From Magnaporthiopsis rhizophila (Eukaryota > Ascomycota > Sordariomycetes > Magnaporthales > Magnaporthaceae), in contig PYSS01000094.1 of the NCBI GenBank assembly GCA_003049465.1, positions 1 to 64,000 on the forward strand: DNA of 64,000 nucleotides, read 5' to 3'. Numbering within the stretch: the first letter of the stretch is position 1; each line of letters begins with the position of its first letter. Shown piece after piece: positions 1 to 9,895 of this stretch. Made by a program: the position numbers and the translations under genes. The notes beneath the pieces were generated by a model that ran no database searches, was not told where the DNA came from, and saw only the letters and a list, made by a program, of their open reading frames with translations.

Positions 1-7
1 ATATACA

Positions 8-195
8 TATGATAGGTCAGGCCACAAAAGGGTCGTCTGGTGGGTGCCAAAATGGTGTTATTCTACAGAATGAGAAGGAAAAGGGTAAAATCGGGCCTTG
101 CCTTTGGAGGCTCGAGGCAACCCCTATATACAGAAGTTCTGGCCTAGGGAGCACCCTTGGGTCATATGATCCGTGCCCAGCACGGATCCGTAATA
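8..195 (-). repeat. 3' LTR of element C (Gy1 family)
   Basis: Reverse-oriented LTR matching, apart from transitions and small indels, the 190-bp LTRs at 15226-15415, 22813-23002 and 29196-29385. In element orientation it begins with a mutated TGTTACGG (here TATTACGG) and ends TATCATA. The motif GATCCGTGC next to GCACGGATC forms a short dyad near the start in all copies. Reading frames that cross it are incidental. Confidence 0.85.
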
Positions 196-1560
196 TAGCC
201 CCCTTTTTTGCCGTGTATCCTCCTTTTTCGGCCGGGTTTGGTTATAATAATTTCATTTGTTATACTTCTTTAAAAACCGTATTAATTATCTGCGGATCCT
301 CGGTTGGGTCCATTTTTGCATTTTTCCTTTTGTTAATTTGCTTTTAATTTGCCCTTGGTAAAATTATCACCCTTGTTTTTGTTTTTGCCTTATAAATTAT
401 TAGTATTGTTTTTTGTACTTTTTTTTATAATTTGGACAAAACTTTTGCATTACTAAGCAGATTTTATATTATTTCTTTTTTTTCTTTTCTTTTGTTTGTA
501 TTTTTTTCCCAATTTTTTTTCCCGCCTATTTTTTTGCTTGTATCCTTAATTTTTCTATCCTATTTTTTTCACAGCACTGCTTTTTTTTCCTTATAATTAT
601 CTAATTTATTTTATATCAAATTTTAATTATAATTTAATTATTGCTGCTAAAATTTTTTAGCTTTTTCCAAAAGGTTTCGGTAAAATCCTTTTTTTTTTGT
701 AAAACCCAGCGCTTAACCGGTAACCTCGAAATTGAAAGTAATTTTAATAATAAGGATATTATAATGCCGTAACTCCTGCTAATTTTATATATTTAATATA
801 TAATTATAAATCGGGTTAATATTATTTCGAATCTTTATTTTTTGCTAACCATAAATAATAGGTTTATAAATCGATTAAAATTTGCAATTATATTATTTTT
901 TGCATAATTATAATATATAATGCCTGTTATAAAAATAAAATAATATACAAATATTTTAATATATTTTATATTATTAACCTTTAATTTTATTATATTAATA
1001 AAATATTTCAATTTGTTATAACCGGTAAAAAATATATTGTTATTCTTTTAATACCTGCCAAGTGTAACATTAATAATAATTCTAATATTGGCCGGAAAAA
1101 TGCTATACTTATCCAGGCATTTTATAAATTTAGCAAATATTAATAAGCGCAGCTTAACAAAATATATTAATAATAGGTGCATTATTTTTTTTCGGTCCTT
1201 TTATTATTACAAATAATAATTTTGCTATTTCCAATCCCAGTTTTACTTTTATTTTTAAAATTATACCATTAATTTTGTTTTGCGGCAATTATATTAATAA
1301 AACGGCCAATTAATTTAATATTTTTTGGCTATATTTTAATTATAATAAAAATAATATTTTTTTCATTTTTTTTACCATATTGGTAATTAAATAATTGTTA
1401 TAATAATATACCCAATATTATTATAATAAAATGCTTTGGCACTATAGCACTTTTAATTTGTCCATATGACAAACCCAGCAGCAAATTGCAAATATTTTAA
1501 CTGCTTTTGCCCAGGTTCCCGACCGTTATTGCCTTAAATCCAGTAATATTTTAGATATGC
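196..1560 (-). mobile_element. Element C, 3'-terminal fragment of a Gy1 Ty3/gypsy element
   Basis: Internal sequence just upstream of the 3' LTR in element orientation. It matches 27843-29195 of element B and, over its inner 845 bp, 9050-9895 of element A. A polypurine tract (AAAAAAGGGGGC on the minus strand) abuts the LTR, as needed for plus-strand priming. The region lies downstream of the integrase end in element B, so it is 3' untranslated sequence as far as the sense strand shows. An antisense frame with GKMLYL near 1100 matches one in A and B (see findings). The copy is cut at 1560 by the reverse Gy2 LTR; at that joint C reads TATGC where element A reads TACGC. Confidence 0.8.
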
Positions 1561-2098
1561 TGTTAAAATCACAGGCCTTCTGCTCTTAGGGTAGGGCACC
1601 TAGGGGCGGTGTTGAGCAGTACTGATTTTGCAAGGTTGCCTTGCACGCGATCTGGGGTCTGATAGGAACATTATCTGTTATTATTTGTCCAAAAGGATAT
1701 TTTGGAGCTAATTTAGGTTAACCGATACCGAAGCTTCAGTTAAAAATTATTTAAAATAATAAGAAACCCTTTTTTTATACCTGTCTTTTAGGTACAGATT
1801 TTGGTGGTAATCCTTTGTACCTTCGGTTTGTAATTTGTAATTTATAATTTTCTGTTATAAAATTATAAATTATTTTTGATTTGTAATTTGTGATTTTTTA
1901 TTATAGGATTACAGATTACCTTTGATTTGTGATTTGTGTTTTTATTTTTTAAGATTATAAATTATCGGTTTTGCATGTAACCTTTTCCCTGGCTTTAATT
2001 ACGTAATTTTTGGTTATTATAATTGCGGGATAAAAGCGTTCCGCTGGGGGTTAGCCCTAACTTTTCTGCCTTTTGTTAATTAAATTATGATTATAATA
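1561..2098 (-). repeat. 3' LTR of element D' (Gy2 family)
   Basis: Reverse-oriented LTR of about 538 bp. Its left end TGTTAAAATCAC matches TGTTACAATCAC of element G's 3' LTR. The right end corresponds to a heavily mutated TGTTACGACC start. The stretch 1585-1650, with the words GGGCACCTAGG and GAGCAGTACTG, is shared with 39820-39870 and is the GC-rich outer end of the LTR. A three-unit tandem array lies at about 1825-1968. Confidence 0.85.
1825..1968. repeat. U3 tandem array in the D' LTR, about 3 units of 45-53 bp
   Basis: Three diverged units begin near 1825, 1878 and 1924, each opening with TTTGTAATTTGT or TTTGTGATTTGT. Each carries a complementary arm such as GGATTACAGATT or ATTATAAATTA, so each unit is an imperfect dyad. 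It occupies the same LTR position as the unrelated arrays in D and F and resembles the array in G. Confidence 0.7.
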
Positions 2099-3047
2099 TT
2101 AGGTTTCCCTTTTTAAACCAAATTTTTTTGGTTAGTTTTTTCTGCCATTTTATACAAACCGGTAAATTTTTTTCCTTTTTTATCCCTTATTTTTTCCTGC
2201 CTTAATAAAATGTTTGGTCGGGTATAAAACCGAAAATTTGGCATTTTTCCACTCTTTGTTGCAAAAATTTACTTATTATAATATTTGTTTTTTTTATATT
2301 TTTTTGTTTTTACTGTTATAATATTTTTAAAAGGGAAAAGTATAACGCTTTTTTTAGAATTTTTTTTGTTATATGGAATATTTTTGTATTAATTGTGCCG
2401 GATATAATATTTTTGGTTCTTTTTTTTCCTAACTGCGAACGATTAATTTTTAATATTAAAAAATGGAAATTAAGGTTTGTGCCGTAAAAAAAAGCGTAAG
2501 GCTTTTAATAAAAAACGTTGGGCCCTGGATAACCGCCTGGAGCGGTTGTACAAACAGAAAATTTTTTGGCTGGAGCGGAAATTTTGCACAATCCAGCATA
2601 ATATCGATAATATTAAAGAGTTAAAACAGATTAAGCAAAAGAAAAAGGCTACAAAAACGGTTATTTTTGATTTTTCGTTTTCCGGGGTTTTTTTATTGCT
2701 TTTTAATTAGGCAAACTTTGGGGTTATTTTTAACCCTAATTTGCTCGCTTTTTTTTAATTAAATTGGTTATTACCTTTTTTAATAACTTTTTCCGGTTAT
2801 ATAGCATAATAATAGCATATTTGTTTCTTTAAACGAAAAGTTTTGGGTTTAATTTTTAGTGCAACCTAATTATATTAATAAGTTTATAAAACTTTCTGGT
2901 AATTTGCAAAGTTTTTTTTTTTATATATTATATTTATATCCGTACCCTGCTTATTTAACCAAATAATATTATTTATAATAATATACCTTATTATTAAGGA
3001 TTTTTTTAATTTTTCACTTTTAATTTGGGTTTATTTTTATTAATTTT
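2099..3047 (-). mobile_element. Element D', 3' internal fragment of a Gy2 element
   Basis: Collinear with 40363-41390 of element G, which is also reverse. A purine tract next to the LTR matches AAAGGGAAACCTGG of elements F and G. No sense coding was recognised; the matching part of G lies downstream of its chromodomain. The plus strand, antisense to the element, carries the open frame at 2477-2710. The fragment is cut at 3047 by the 5' LTR of element D, and no target-site duplication flanks that joint. Confidence 0.75.
2477..2710 (+). CDS. Candidate antisense ORF (aORF) of the Gy2 family, D' copy
   Basis: An open frame of 77 codons with a TTG at its start, on the strand opposite to the host element, between pol and the 3' LTR. 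The predicted peptide is Lys-rich and heptad-like: RLERLYKQK near residue 22, then WLERK, then NIDNIKELKQIKQKKK, then a hydrophobic tail. Elements F (minus strand, 37225-37030) and G (plus strand, about 40760-40960) carry the same frame at the same place with a similar heptad pattern, although their DNA differs by transversions as well as transitions. I do not recognise the family; a short coiled coil is an inference. It has no recognisable start context and may be only a conserved non-coding stretch. Confidence 0.4.
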   Translation: MCRKKKRKAFNKKRWALDNRLERLYKQKIFWLERKFCTIQHNIDNIKELKQIKQKKKATKTVIFDFSFSGVFLLLFN

Positions 3048-3496
3048 TGTTACGACCACGCTACGCCCGGAGGGGACAGGAGGGCTGGGGCTAACCCCCA
3101 GCGCTGTGCCTCAACCCCGCGGCGGGGCAGTGTGGTAAGTCACGTGATTTCAGGAGGATCTTTGGATCTGTTAATAAGGACAATAGATCCGCAGATTCAA
3201 AAAAGGATCTTTGGATTTATTAATAAGGATAATAGATCCATAAATCCAAAAAAACCTAATAAGGAAATATCCGATTATAAAAAGGATAAATTTCCCAGGT
3301 AATAAAATAATTTTTAATTAAAACCTTGGCATTAATTAACCTAAATTAGTTTTAAAATACCCTTTTAAGCAAATAATAACAGATAATATTTTTACCAGAC
3401 CCCAGATTACATGCAAAGCAATTTTGCAAAACCAGTACTGCTTAATATCGCCCCTAAATATCCTATCCTAAAAATAGAAAATTTATAATTGTAACA
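3048..3496 (+). repeat. 5' LTR of element D
   Basis: 449 bp, from TGTTACGACC to ATTGTAACA, with 6-bp inverted termini TGTTAC/GTAACA. The first 110 bp are GC-rich (GGGCTGGGGCTAACCCCCAG); the 3' LTR of the same element has these words largely converted to A and T. The last 60 bp show the reverse: they are more mutated here than in the 3' LTR. Confidence 0.92.
3155..3254. repeat. U3 tandem array in the D 5' LTR, 2 units of 50 bp
   Basis: Units start at 3155 and 3205 with GGATCTTTGGAT. Each contains a dyad, TTTGGATCTG paired with a mutated CAGATCCAAA, separated by TTAATAAGGA. The 3' LTR has three 49-bp units at 8660, 8709 and 8758, which accounts for its extra 49 bp. Confidence 0.8.
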
Positions 3497-3569
3497 TTTT
3501 AACTAATCCTGTTTAGCATTTACCGGAGGTACAAATAATAAGTAATTATATTAACCGCAGCTAAAAAAA

Positions 3570-4270
3570 TCGAAACCGTTATTATTAATGGCAAAAATTA
3601 TAACAATTCTGTTATGGCCTTAAAAATCCTCATCGAAAAGTTCGAAAAATTTAAAAAACAGCCCACAACCACCCTTATTTATAAATTCCCCACCCCAGAC
3701 AAATATAATAAAAAAAAGCAAACTTAAAACCTTTTTTACGAAATGCAAAAGCTATTTTAAATTTTATTAGGACAATTTCCAAAATAATTACCAAAAAGTA
3801 GTTTATATTACCATTTATTTTAATAATAAAATTAAAGATTAGTTTAAACCCATATGGGCCAATTATTTTAAAAAAAATAACGATAAATTAAGCAAATTTA
3901 CCAAACTAATATTTGCAAATTTCGATAAGTTCGGCGAAAAAATTGCCAAAATATTCGGCCAGATAAATAAAAAGCAAATGGCCAAAAAAAAAGCTATTTT
4001 AGCTATGTTAAAAAAGATCAGCATTTATTTATACCGCTAAATTCCAGCAATTTATTAACAAACTTAACTGAATAAAAAATACCAAAATATTTTAATTTTA
4101 TTAAAAATAAAGGATAATGTGAAAAATAAATTAGCCAAAAAAAAAACCCAAAGATTTTGTTAATTATATTACCAAAAGCATTTGTATTAGCGATAAATTA
4201 TATAAACGATATTTGAAAAAAAAGGTTCAATAACCCCAGCCAGTATAATAAAATAATAAAATAAATCAGA
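3570..4270 (+). pseudogene. gag: gag remnant of element D
   Basis: Remnant of the capsid-type Gag of a fungal Ty3/gypsy element. Recognisable pieces in order are MALKILIEKFEKF near 3613, then LIFANFDKFGEKIAKIFGQ near 3905, then DFVNYITKSICISDKLYKR near 4155-4210. These match the fungal gypsy Gag pattern of FxxFxxKIxxxFG followed by YIxxAxxIDxRLYxR. Frames are broken by several TAA/TAG codons. Element F (31330-31960) and element G (minus, 54228-54034) carry the same segments. The nucleocapsid zinc knuckle was not found in this copy. Confidence 0.75.
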
Positions 4271-5790
4271 AAAAAGCCAAATAATAATAATTTATTATGC
4301 ATAGAATGCATTTAAAATTTATGGATTTGTTTATAAGGGCTATATACCCTTAGCAGCAAAAAACATAGCACAAAAAACAAAAATATATTAAATAGTAAAA
4401 CGCTAAAAACGGATGGTGCTTTAAATACGGATAACAAAAGTATATTAAACAAAATTATTTTTAAAAGCAGCTTATAATTACCCGATATATGAACCAGGGA
4501 AAAGCTTTATATTTAAAAGCTTTATTTAGCTGGATTTATTGCTTTAACGATAAATGCTTTATGCATAAGTTAAATAAAAACAGGTTAAACTGGTACCCCT
4601 AATAAAGGATTATTGCCACCCAACAAACCAATTGGCCAAACACCAATCACGATAAATATAAAAATAACGGATTAAACAAAATACCCATAACAATCGAGCT
4701 TAGCGGGCTGGAAAAGGAAAAAATGCTAAAAGCAGCCGGTATATTTATCAGTAGCAGTACCAAAGCTTTATAAAAAGAACGGCGTATTATTCAGCAAATT
4801 CTAGCAATATTTAAAGGCTTATTAATTTAAAAAAAAATATCGGAAATATTTATCAAAAATAGCAATAAAAAAACTTTAATAATAATATTAAAATGGATCA
4901 AAAATTATTTGGATAAATATAGTTAACCAAAAGGTTAAAAAAAAAAACCTTAAGCTGGGCAAATTTTGGGTATCCGCGGAAAAAGATCCCAAAAAATATA
5001 AAAAATAATGCACGGAAATAATAAGCAAAGGAAAAAAATATACCACGTTTAAAAATAAGGATAAAATATTTTACCGAAAGGTTTATATTTATACCTATAA
5101 AGTACCGGTATATTTATTATTCAAAACGTGGCCTAATAATCCGAAAAGGTCCGAAAATTGCAAATTATATTGCAAGGTGCCCGCAATAAAAAATAATGAT
5201 CGGTGCCTAAACTAGGGCCGAAATAATTAAACCATTATTTATTATAAAAAAAATATGTACCAGGCACGGTATTAAAAAAACGATCCGTTTTTATACCAGC
5301 AAAATTATATAATTAATAGGGATTATAAAAATTTGGCGATAAACAGCCCGGGGTATACAGGAATTTTTTGGGCAAAATATTTATATTATACTTGCAGTAA
5401 TTATTTGTCCAAAAAGTTAAAAAATAACTAATTTCCAGTAAAAAATAACAAAAAATTTTAAAACCTGCCCAAACAAAAATAATAATTGCTTAAATGGCAA
5501 ATTATATCACAAAACCGCATTAAAAGAACGGTAATATTTGCCCCAGCACCCTATTATTTTATAATATATATAGCAGGGTTACTGTTGCATTATATTTATA
5601 AAAAGCCAAAATATAAATATTATACCGAAAAAAAAGCCAAAAATTGGCAAATTAAACGGTTATACCCCAATTATCAGTATAAGCCAAAAAATTAGGGTAT
5701 TTTACAAAAACAAAAGCTTAATATAAACAGAAAAAAAAAATAAACCAAAAGGATTTTAACAAAAACCATAGCAAATTATCCATTTTATAT
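4271..5790 (+). other. Element D, gag-to-protease interval, unassigned
   Basis: About 1.5 kb with homologous sequence in F and G, so it belongs to the element. Short plus-strand open stretches exist, for example 5486-5695, which reads KWQIISQNRIKRTVIF and continues into a hydrophobic segment. Its length suggests a long linker or extra domain between Gag and protease, but I recognise no motif. Confidence 0.5.
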
Positions 5791-5799
5791 CAAAAAGGT

Positions 5800-8085
5800 G
5801 GTTATATAATAAGGATAATAATTGATAATAATAATTAATTGCGGATTTAACGGAAATTATATTGCACCAAAAATAATAGCAAAATACGGTATACCAATAT
5901 ATTAAAAATAATAATTATACAGTTTTGGAACCGTAAAAAAGGAATTAATTATTTATAATAATAAAATAATCGATTCGAAAATAAATCGATTCAGGTTTAA
6001 AATTTTAGGGAAAATTTGTAAGGTTATTTTAAATGTTATAAATATAAAAGGAAAAAACCTAATTTTAGGTTTTCCTTAATTTAAAAAGTTTAATCCCTTA
6101 ATAAATTGGGTTTCGGAGGAAATCCAATGGAAAAAGTTATTATTAAAAAACGAAAAAGCCCAATAATTACGGGCCCCGGATTATAAAAAATAAAAGCCAA
6201 ACAGGATCGCTATAATAATAGCAAAATTTGGCAATTAACCCTGGCAAATTGTACCAATGGATATATAATTATTAGGTAATATCGGTTTTAATAGCAAAAA
6301 ATCCCGAAAATAAAAGCAAAGCTATAAAAAAAATCACAACCAAAATTATAATTAAAAAAAAAGCATAACCAAAATTAATAACCAAAAAATAAAAATAATA
6401 AAGGATTGCAACCAAAATTATAATTTGCCTAATAAATAAGCACGCTAGCACCTAAAAAATATTTTAAAAAGTATTATTAATACTGAAAACTGTTCCAAAA
6501 AAGGTTGGGAATAGGATTTCCGGAATATAAGCCGTTTAATTACAAAATTAAACTTAAACCGGAAATATAATTTAATTACCAAAAATTGTACCGGTTAAAC
6601 CCCAAATAGTAAAAATTATTACGAAAATAATTCGCGGAAAACTTAAAATAAGGTATTATCCGATTTTTGGATTTTTCCGTAGGATATAAAATATTATTCG
6701 TTCCCAAAAAAAAATGGAAAAAAACAGATATATATTGATTATTGTCCGTTAAATAAGGCTATAATAAAGGATTGGTATTTTTTGCCTTTTATCGATAAAT
6801 TATAAAACAGGTTTAATAAAGCCAAATGATTTATAATTTTGGATTTATGCACAATATACAGTTTAATAAAGATTAAAAAAAAAACAAATAAAAAATTGCT
6901 TTCCGGATTCGATTAAAAATGTACAAATTACTGGTAATAACCTTTAGGCTTATTAATATACCGGCCATATTTTAGCAAATAATTAACCATATATTGCAAA
7001 AATACCTAAATATTTATACATTTATTTACCTGAATAATATCCTGGTTTTTTCGGAAATATTAAAAAAATATAAAAAAATATATATATAAGGTTCTGCAAA
7101 AGTTGCAAAATGCAAAATTTTTAATTAAACCCGAAAAATATACGTGGCATATACAAAAAATAATTTTTTTTAAAATATATAATTATACCGGATTAAATAT
7201 GGATAAAATTAAAAAAGGTATAAACGGTAAAAAAAATGGTTTAAATTAATTAATATTAAAAAAATACGAGATTTTTTGGGTTTTTTGAACTTTTATTAAT
7301 AATTTATCCGGAATTTTAGCAAAATAGCGCTTTTATTTACAAATTTTACCAAGAATAACCACCAGTTCCATTAGGAAATATAAAAATAAAAAGCTTTCAA
7401 TTTGCTAAAAAAAGCTGTAATATAAAAATTAATATTAGCTTTACCAAACCCAAATAAACCTTTCGATATTAAAATTAATGCATTAAATTTTGCGGTTAAA
7501 ACTTAATTTAGCCAATAAAATAATAATAAAAAATTGCATTTTTATATTTTCCTATTATATAAATTAAACGGATCGGAATTAAATTATCTAATTTACGATA
7601 AAAAATTTATAGCTATTATCCGAGCGCTGGAAAAATGGAAAATATATTTGTGCCAAACAAACTATCAGGTTATAATTTATACGGATTATAAAAACCTGGT
7701 ACATTTTATTATTTGCTAAACGTTAAATAAATAATAAATTCGGTGAAATTAGTTTCTCCAAAATTACAATTTTAGGATTAAATATAAAAAAGGTTTGGAA
7801 AACGGATAAGCGAATGTTTTAAGCTGCTAACCGGATTATAAAAATAAAATACTGCCAAAAATGCATACGGTTTTAGCTTAAAAAATAAATAAATTTTTGG
7901 TTTTAATATAACAAATATTAATAAAAACCACGCTTTAAAAAAAATAAACCCCTGAAAAAATTTAGCAAATCCACGGCTAAAAGGTTTATAAATACCAAAA
8001 AATAACCAAAACCTGGAAAAAATTATAATAATATTACAAAATAAAATACGAAGCTTTTTTTTAACCAAAAGTTTTTTTATTTTCA
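5800..8085 (+). pseudogene. pol: pol remnant of element D (protease, RT, RNase H, partial integrase)
   Basis: The protease is visible near 5825-5905 as INCGFNGNYIAPKIIAKYG, where a family member would have D-S/C-G. Reverse transcriptase starts with IYIDYCPLNKAIIKD near 6735, corresponding to the gypsy VDYRxLNxxTIKD motif. FLGFLNFY near 7270 marks the RT/RNase H junction. RNase H is the best-preserved part: 7534-7719 stays open and reads LNGSELNYLIYDKKFIAII, followed by the TDYKNL that corresponds to the TDHKNL motif. Integrase begins with YQKITKTWKKL near 8000 and is then cut near 8085. The DDE catalytic core and the chromodomain are absent. Stops fall mainly at former Gln/Trp codons. Confidence 0.8.
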
Positions 8086-8551
8086 AAAATGCTTAAAACA
8101 ATTATAAAAAGTGCAACGCTTTTTTTTTACACAATTGTTAAAAGTTTAGCGCTTTTTTTAAACAGTTTTAACCTTAGCCTTTATTTATTAATATTGGTAA
8201 CCAATAATATAAAATTGTGCCGGAAAAAAACCGAAAATATTGCATCCAAAACGGTTAATATAAAAGCATTTTATATAACAAAATAAGTTTTAAAAAATAG
8301 CAAAACATTTTTTTTATTTAAAAACCTTATAATAATTAAAATAAAAAGGTATTATAATAAAAAATGCAAAAACTAAAGCAAATAAATCCTTGTGCTAAAG
8401 GGTTTTTTTTGTAAAAAAGCATTTTTGTATCCAACTAAATATTTTATTAGGGCCAGGGTGGGTAAAAAAAAAAAAATTTACCGGCCGATAAAAAAAAAAA
8501 AGAAAAATGCAGTTATAACTAAAGGGGTTTGGTTTTAAAAAAGGGATCTAA
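8086..8551 (+). other. Element D, residual 3' region and polypurine tract
   Basis: Sequence left after the internal deletion. On the reverse strand 8180-8330 matches 40630-40710 of G. The polypurine tract AAAAAAGGGATCTAA abuts the 3' LTR. Purine-rich runs at 8460-8510 have no assigned role. Confidence 0.55.
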
Positions 8552-9049
8552 TATTACGATTATGTTACACCCGGAAAAGATAAAAGGGTTGGGGCTAACA
8601 TTTAATATTATGCTTTAATTTTGTAGCGGGGCAGCATGGTAAATTATATAATTTCAGGAGAATTTTTGGATTTATTAACAAAAATAACAGATCCACAGAT
8701 CCAAAAAAGGATTTTTGAATTTATTAATAAGGATAATAAATCCGCAAATTTAAAAAAGGATTTTTGGATCTGTTAATAAGAATAACAAATCCATAAATCC
8801 AAAAAAACCCAATAAAAAAGTGTCCAATTATAAAAAGGACAAACTTTTTAAATACTAAAGTAATTTTTAACTGAGCCTTTGGCATTAGTTAACCTAAATT
8901 AGTTTCGAGATATTTTTTTGAGCAAGCAATAATAGATAATGTTTTTACCAAACCCCAAATTACGTGCAAGGCGATTTTGCAAAACCAGTATTATTTAACA
9001 CCGCCCCTAGGTGCCCTACCCTAGGAGCAGAAGGCCTGTGATTGTAAGA
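8552..9049 (+). repeat. 3' LTR of element D
   Basis: 498 bp. It begins TATTACGATTATG, aligned base by base with TGTTACGACCACG of the 5' LTR through G-to-A and C-to-T changes only, and ends ATTGTAAGA. It has three 49-bp U3 units (8660-8806) against two in the 5' LTR. The outer end (GGTGCCCTACCCTAGGAGC near 9010) is GC-rich, whereas the inner 5' LTR end is not. Confidence 0.9.
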
Positions 9050-9895
9050 CCGGCAACCTTAAGGTTAAAAGTAATTCCGATAACGAAAATATTGCAGTGA
9101 TGCAATTTCTGTTAATTTTATACATTTGGTGCATAATTATAAATTAGGTTAATATTATTTCGGGTTTTTATTTTTTATTAATTATAAGCAATAGGTTTAG
9201 AAATCAATTATAATTTGCAATTGTATTATTTTTTGTGCGGTTATAACGTATAATGTTTGTTCTAAAGCAAAATAATATATAAGCATTTTAATGCATTTTA
9301 TACTGTTAATTTTCGATTTTATTATGCTAATAAAGCGTTTAAATTTGTTATAACCGGTAAAAAGCATATTATTATCCTTTTGATATTTGCTAAGCGCAGC
9401 ACCGATAGCGGTTCTGATATTGGTCGGAAAAATGCTATATTTATTTAGGTATTTTATAAGTTTTATTAATATTGGCAGGCGTAATTTAACAAGGTATGTT
9501 AATAATAAATGTGCTGTTTATTTTGGTTTTTTTATTGCTGCGGGTGACAGTTGTGCTGTTTTCGATCCTAGTTTTGTTTTTGTTTTTGGGGTTATACCGT
9601 TAATTTTGTTTCAGGGCAGTTATATTAATAAAACGGTTAATTAATTTAACATTTTTAGCTATATCCTGGTTATAATAAAGGTAATTTTTTTCCCTTTTTT
9701 TGTTATATTGGTAACTAAATAATTGTTATAATAACATGCTTAATATTATTATAATAAAATGTTCCGGTATTATAGCACTTTTAACTTATTTATATAACAA
9801 ATTTAATAACAAATTGCAAATGCTTTAATTATTTTTGCCCAGGTTCCCGATTATTATTGCCTCCAATCCGGCAATATTTTAGGTACGCGTAATTT
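9050..9895 (-). other. Element A, 3' region with candidate antisense frame
   Basis: Non-coding on the sense strand. It matches C (715-1560) and B (27843-28700). The plus strand stays open at 9387-9644 (85 codons, containing GKMLYLFRYF and RRNLTRYVNNKC). C and B show the same antisense frame with interruptions. All three are close copies, so conservation alone does not prove coding. Confidence 0.5.

Larger units (their letters stand above)
3048..9049 (+). mobile_element. Element D, Gy2 Ty3/gypsy with both LTRs, internally deleted
   Basis: A 6.0-kb element: 5' LTR 3048-3496, gag, protease, reverse transcriptase, RNase H, the start of integrase, then a deletion, a short 3' region and 3' LTR 8552-9049. 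It is 1.3 kb shorter than F because the integrase core, chromodomain and most of the antisense frame are missing near 8085. All reading frames are interrupted by TAA/TAG. The left flank is D' and the right flank is element A; the flanking pentamers (ATTTT and CCGGC) do not match, so at least one side was rearranged after insertion. Confidence 0.9.
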
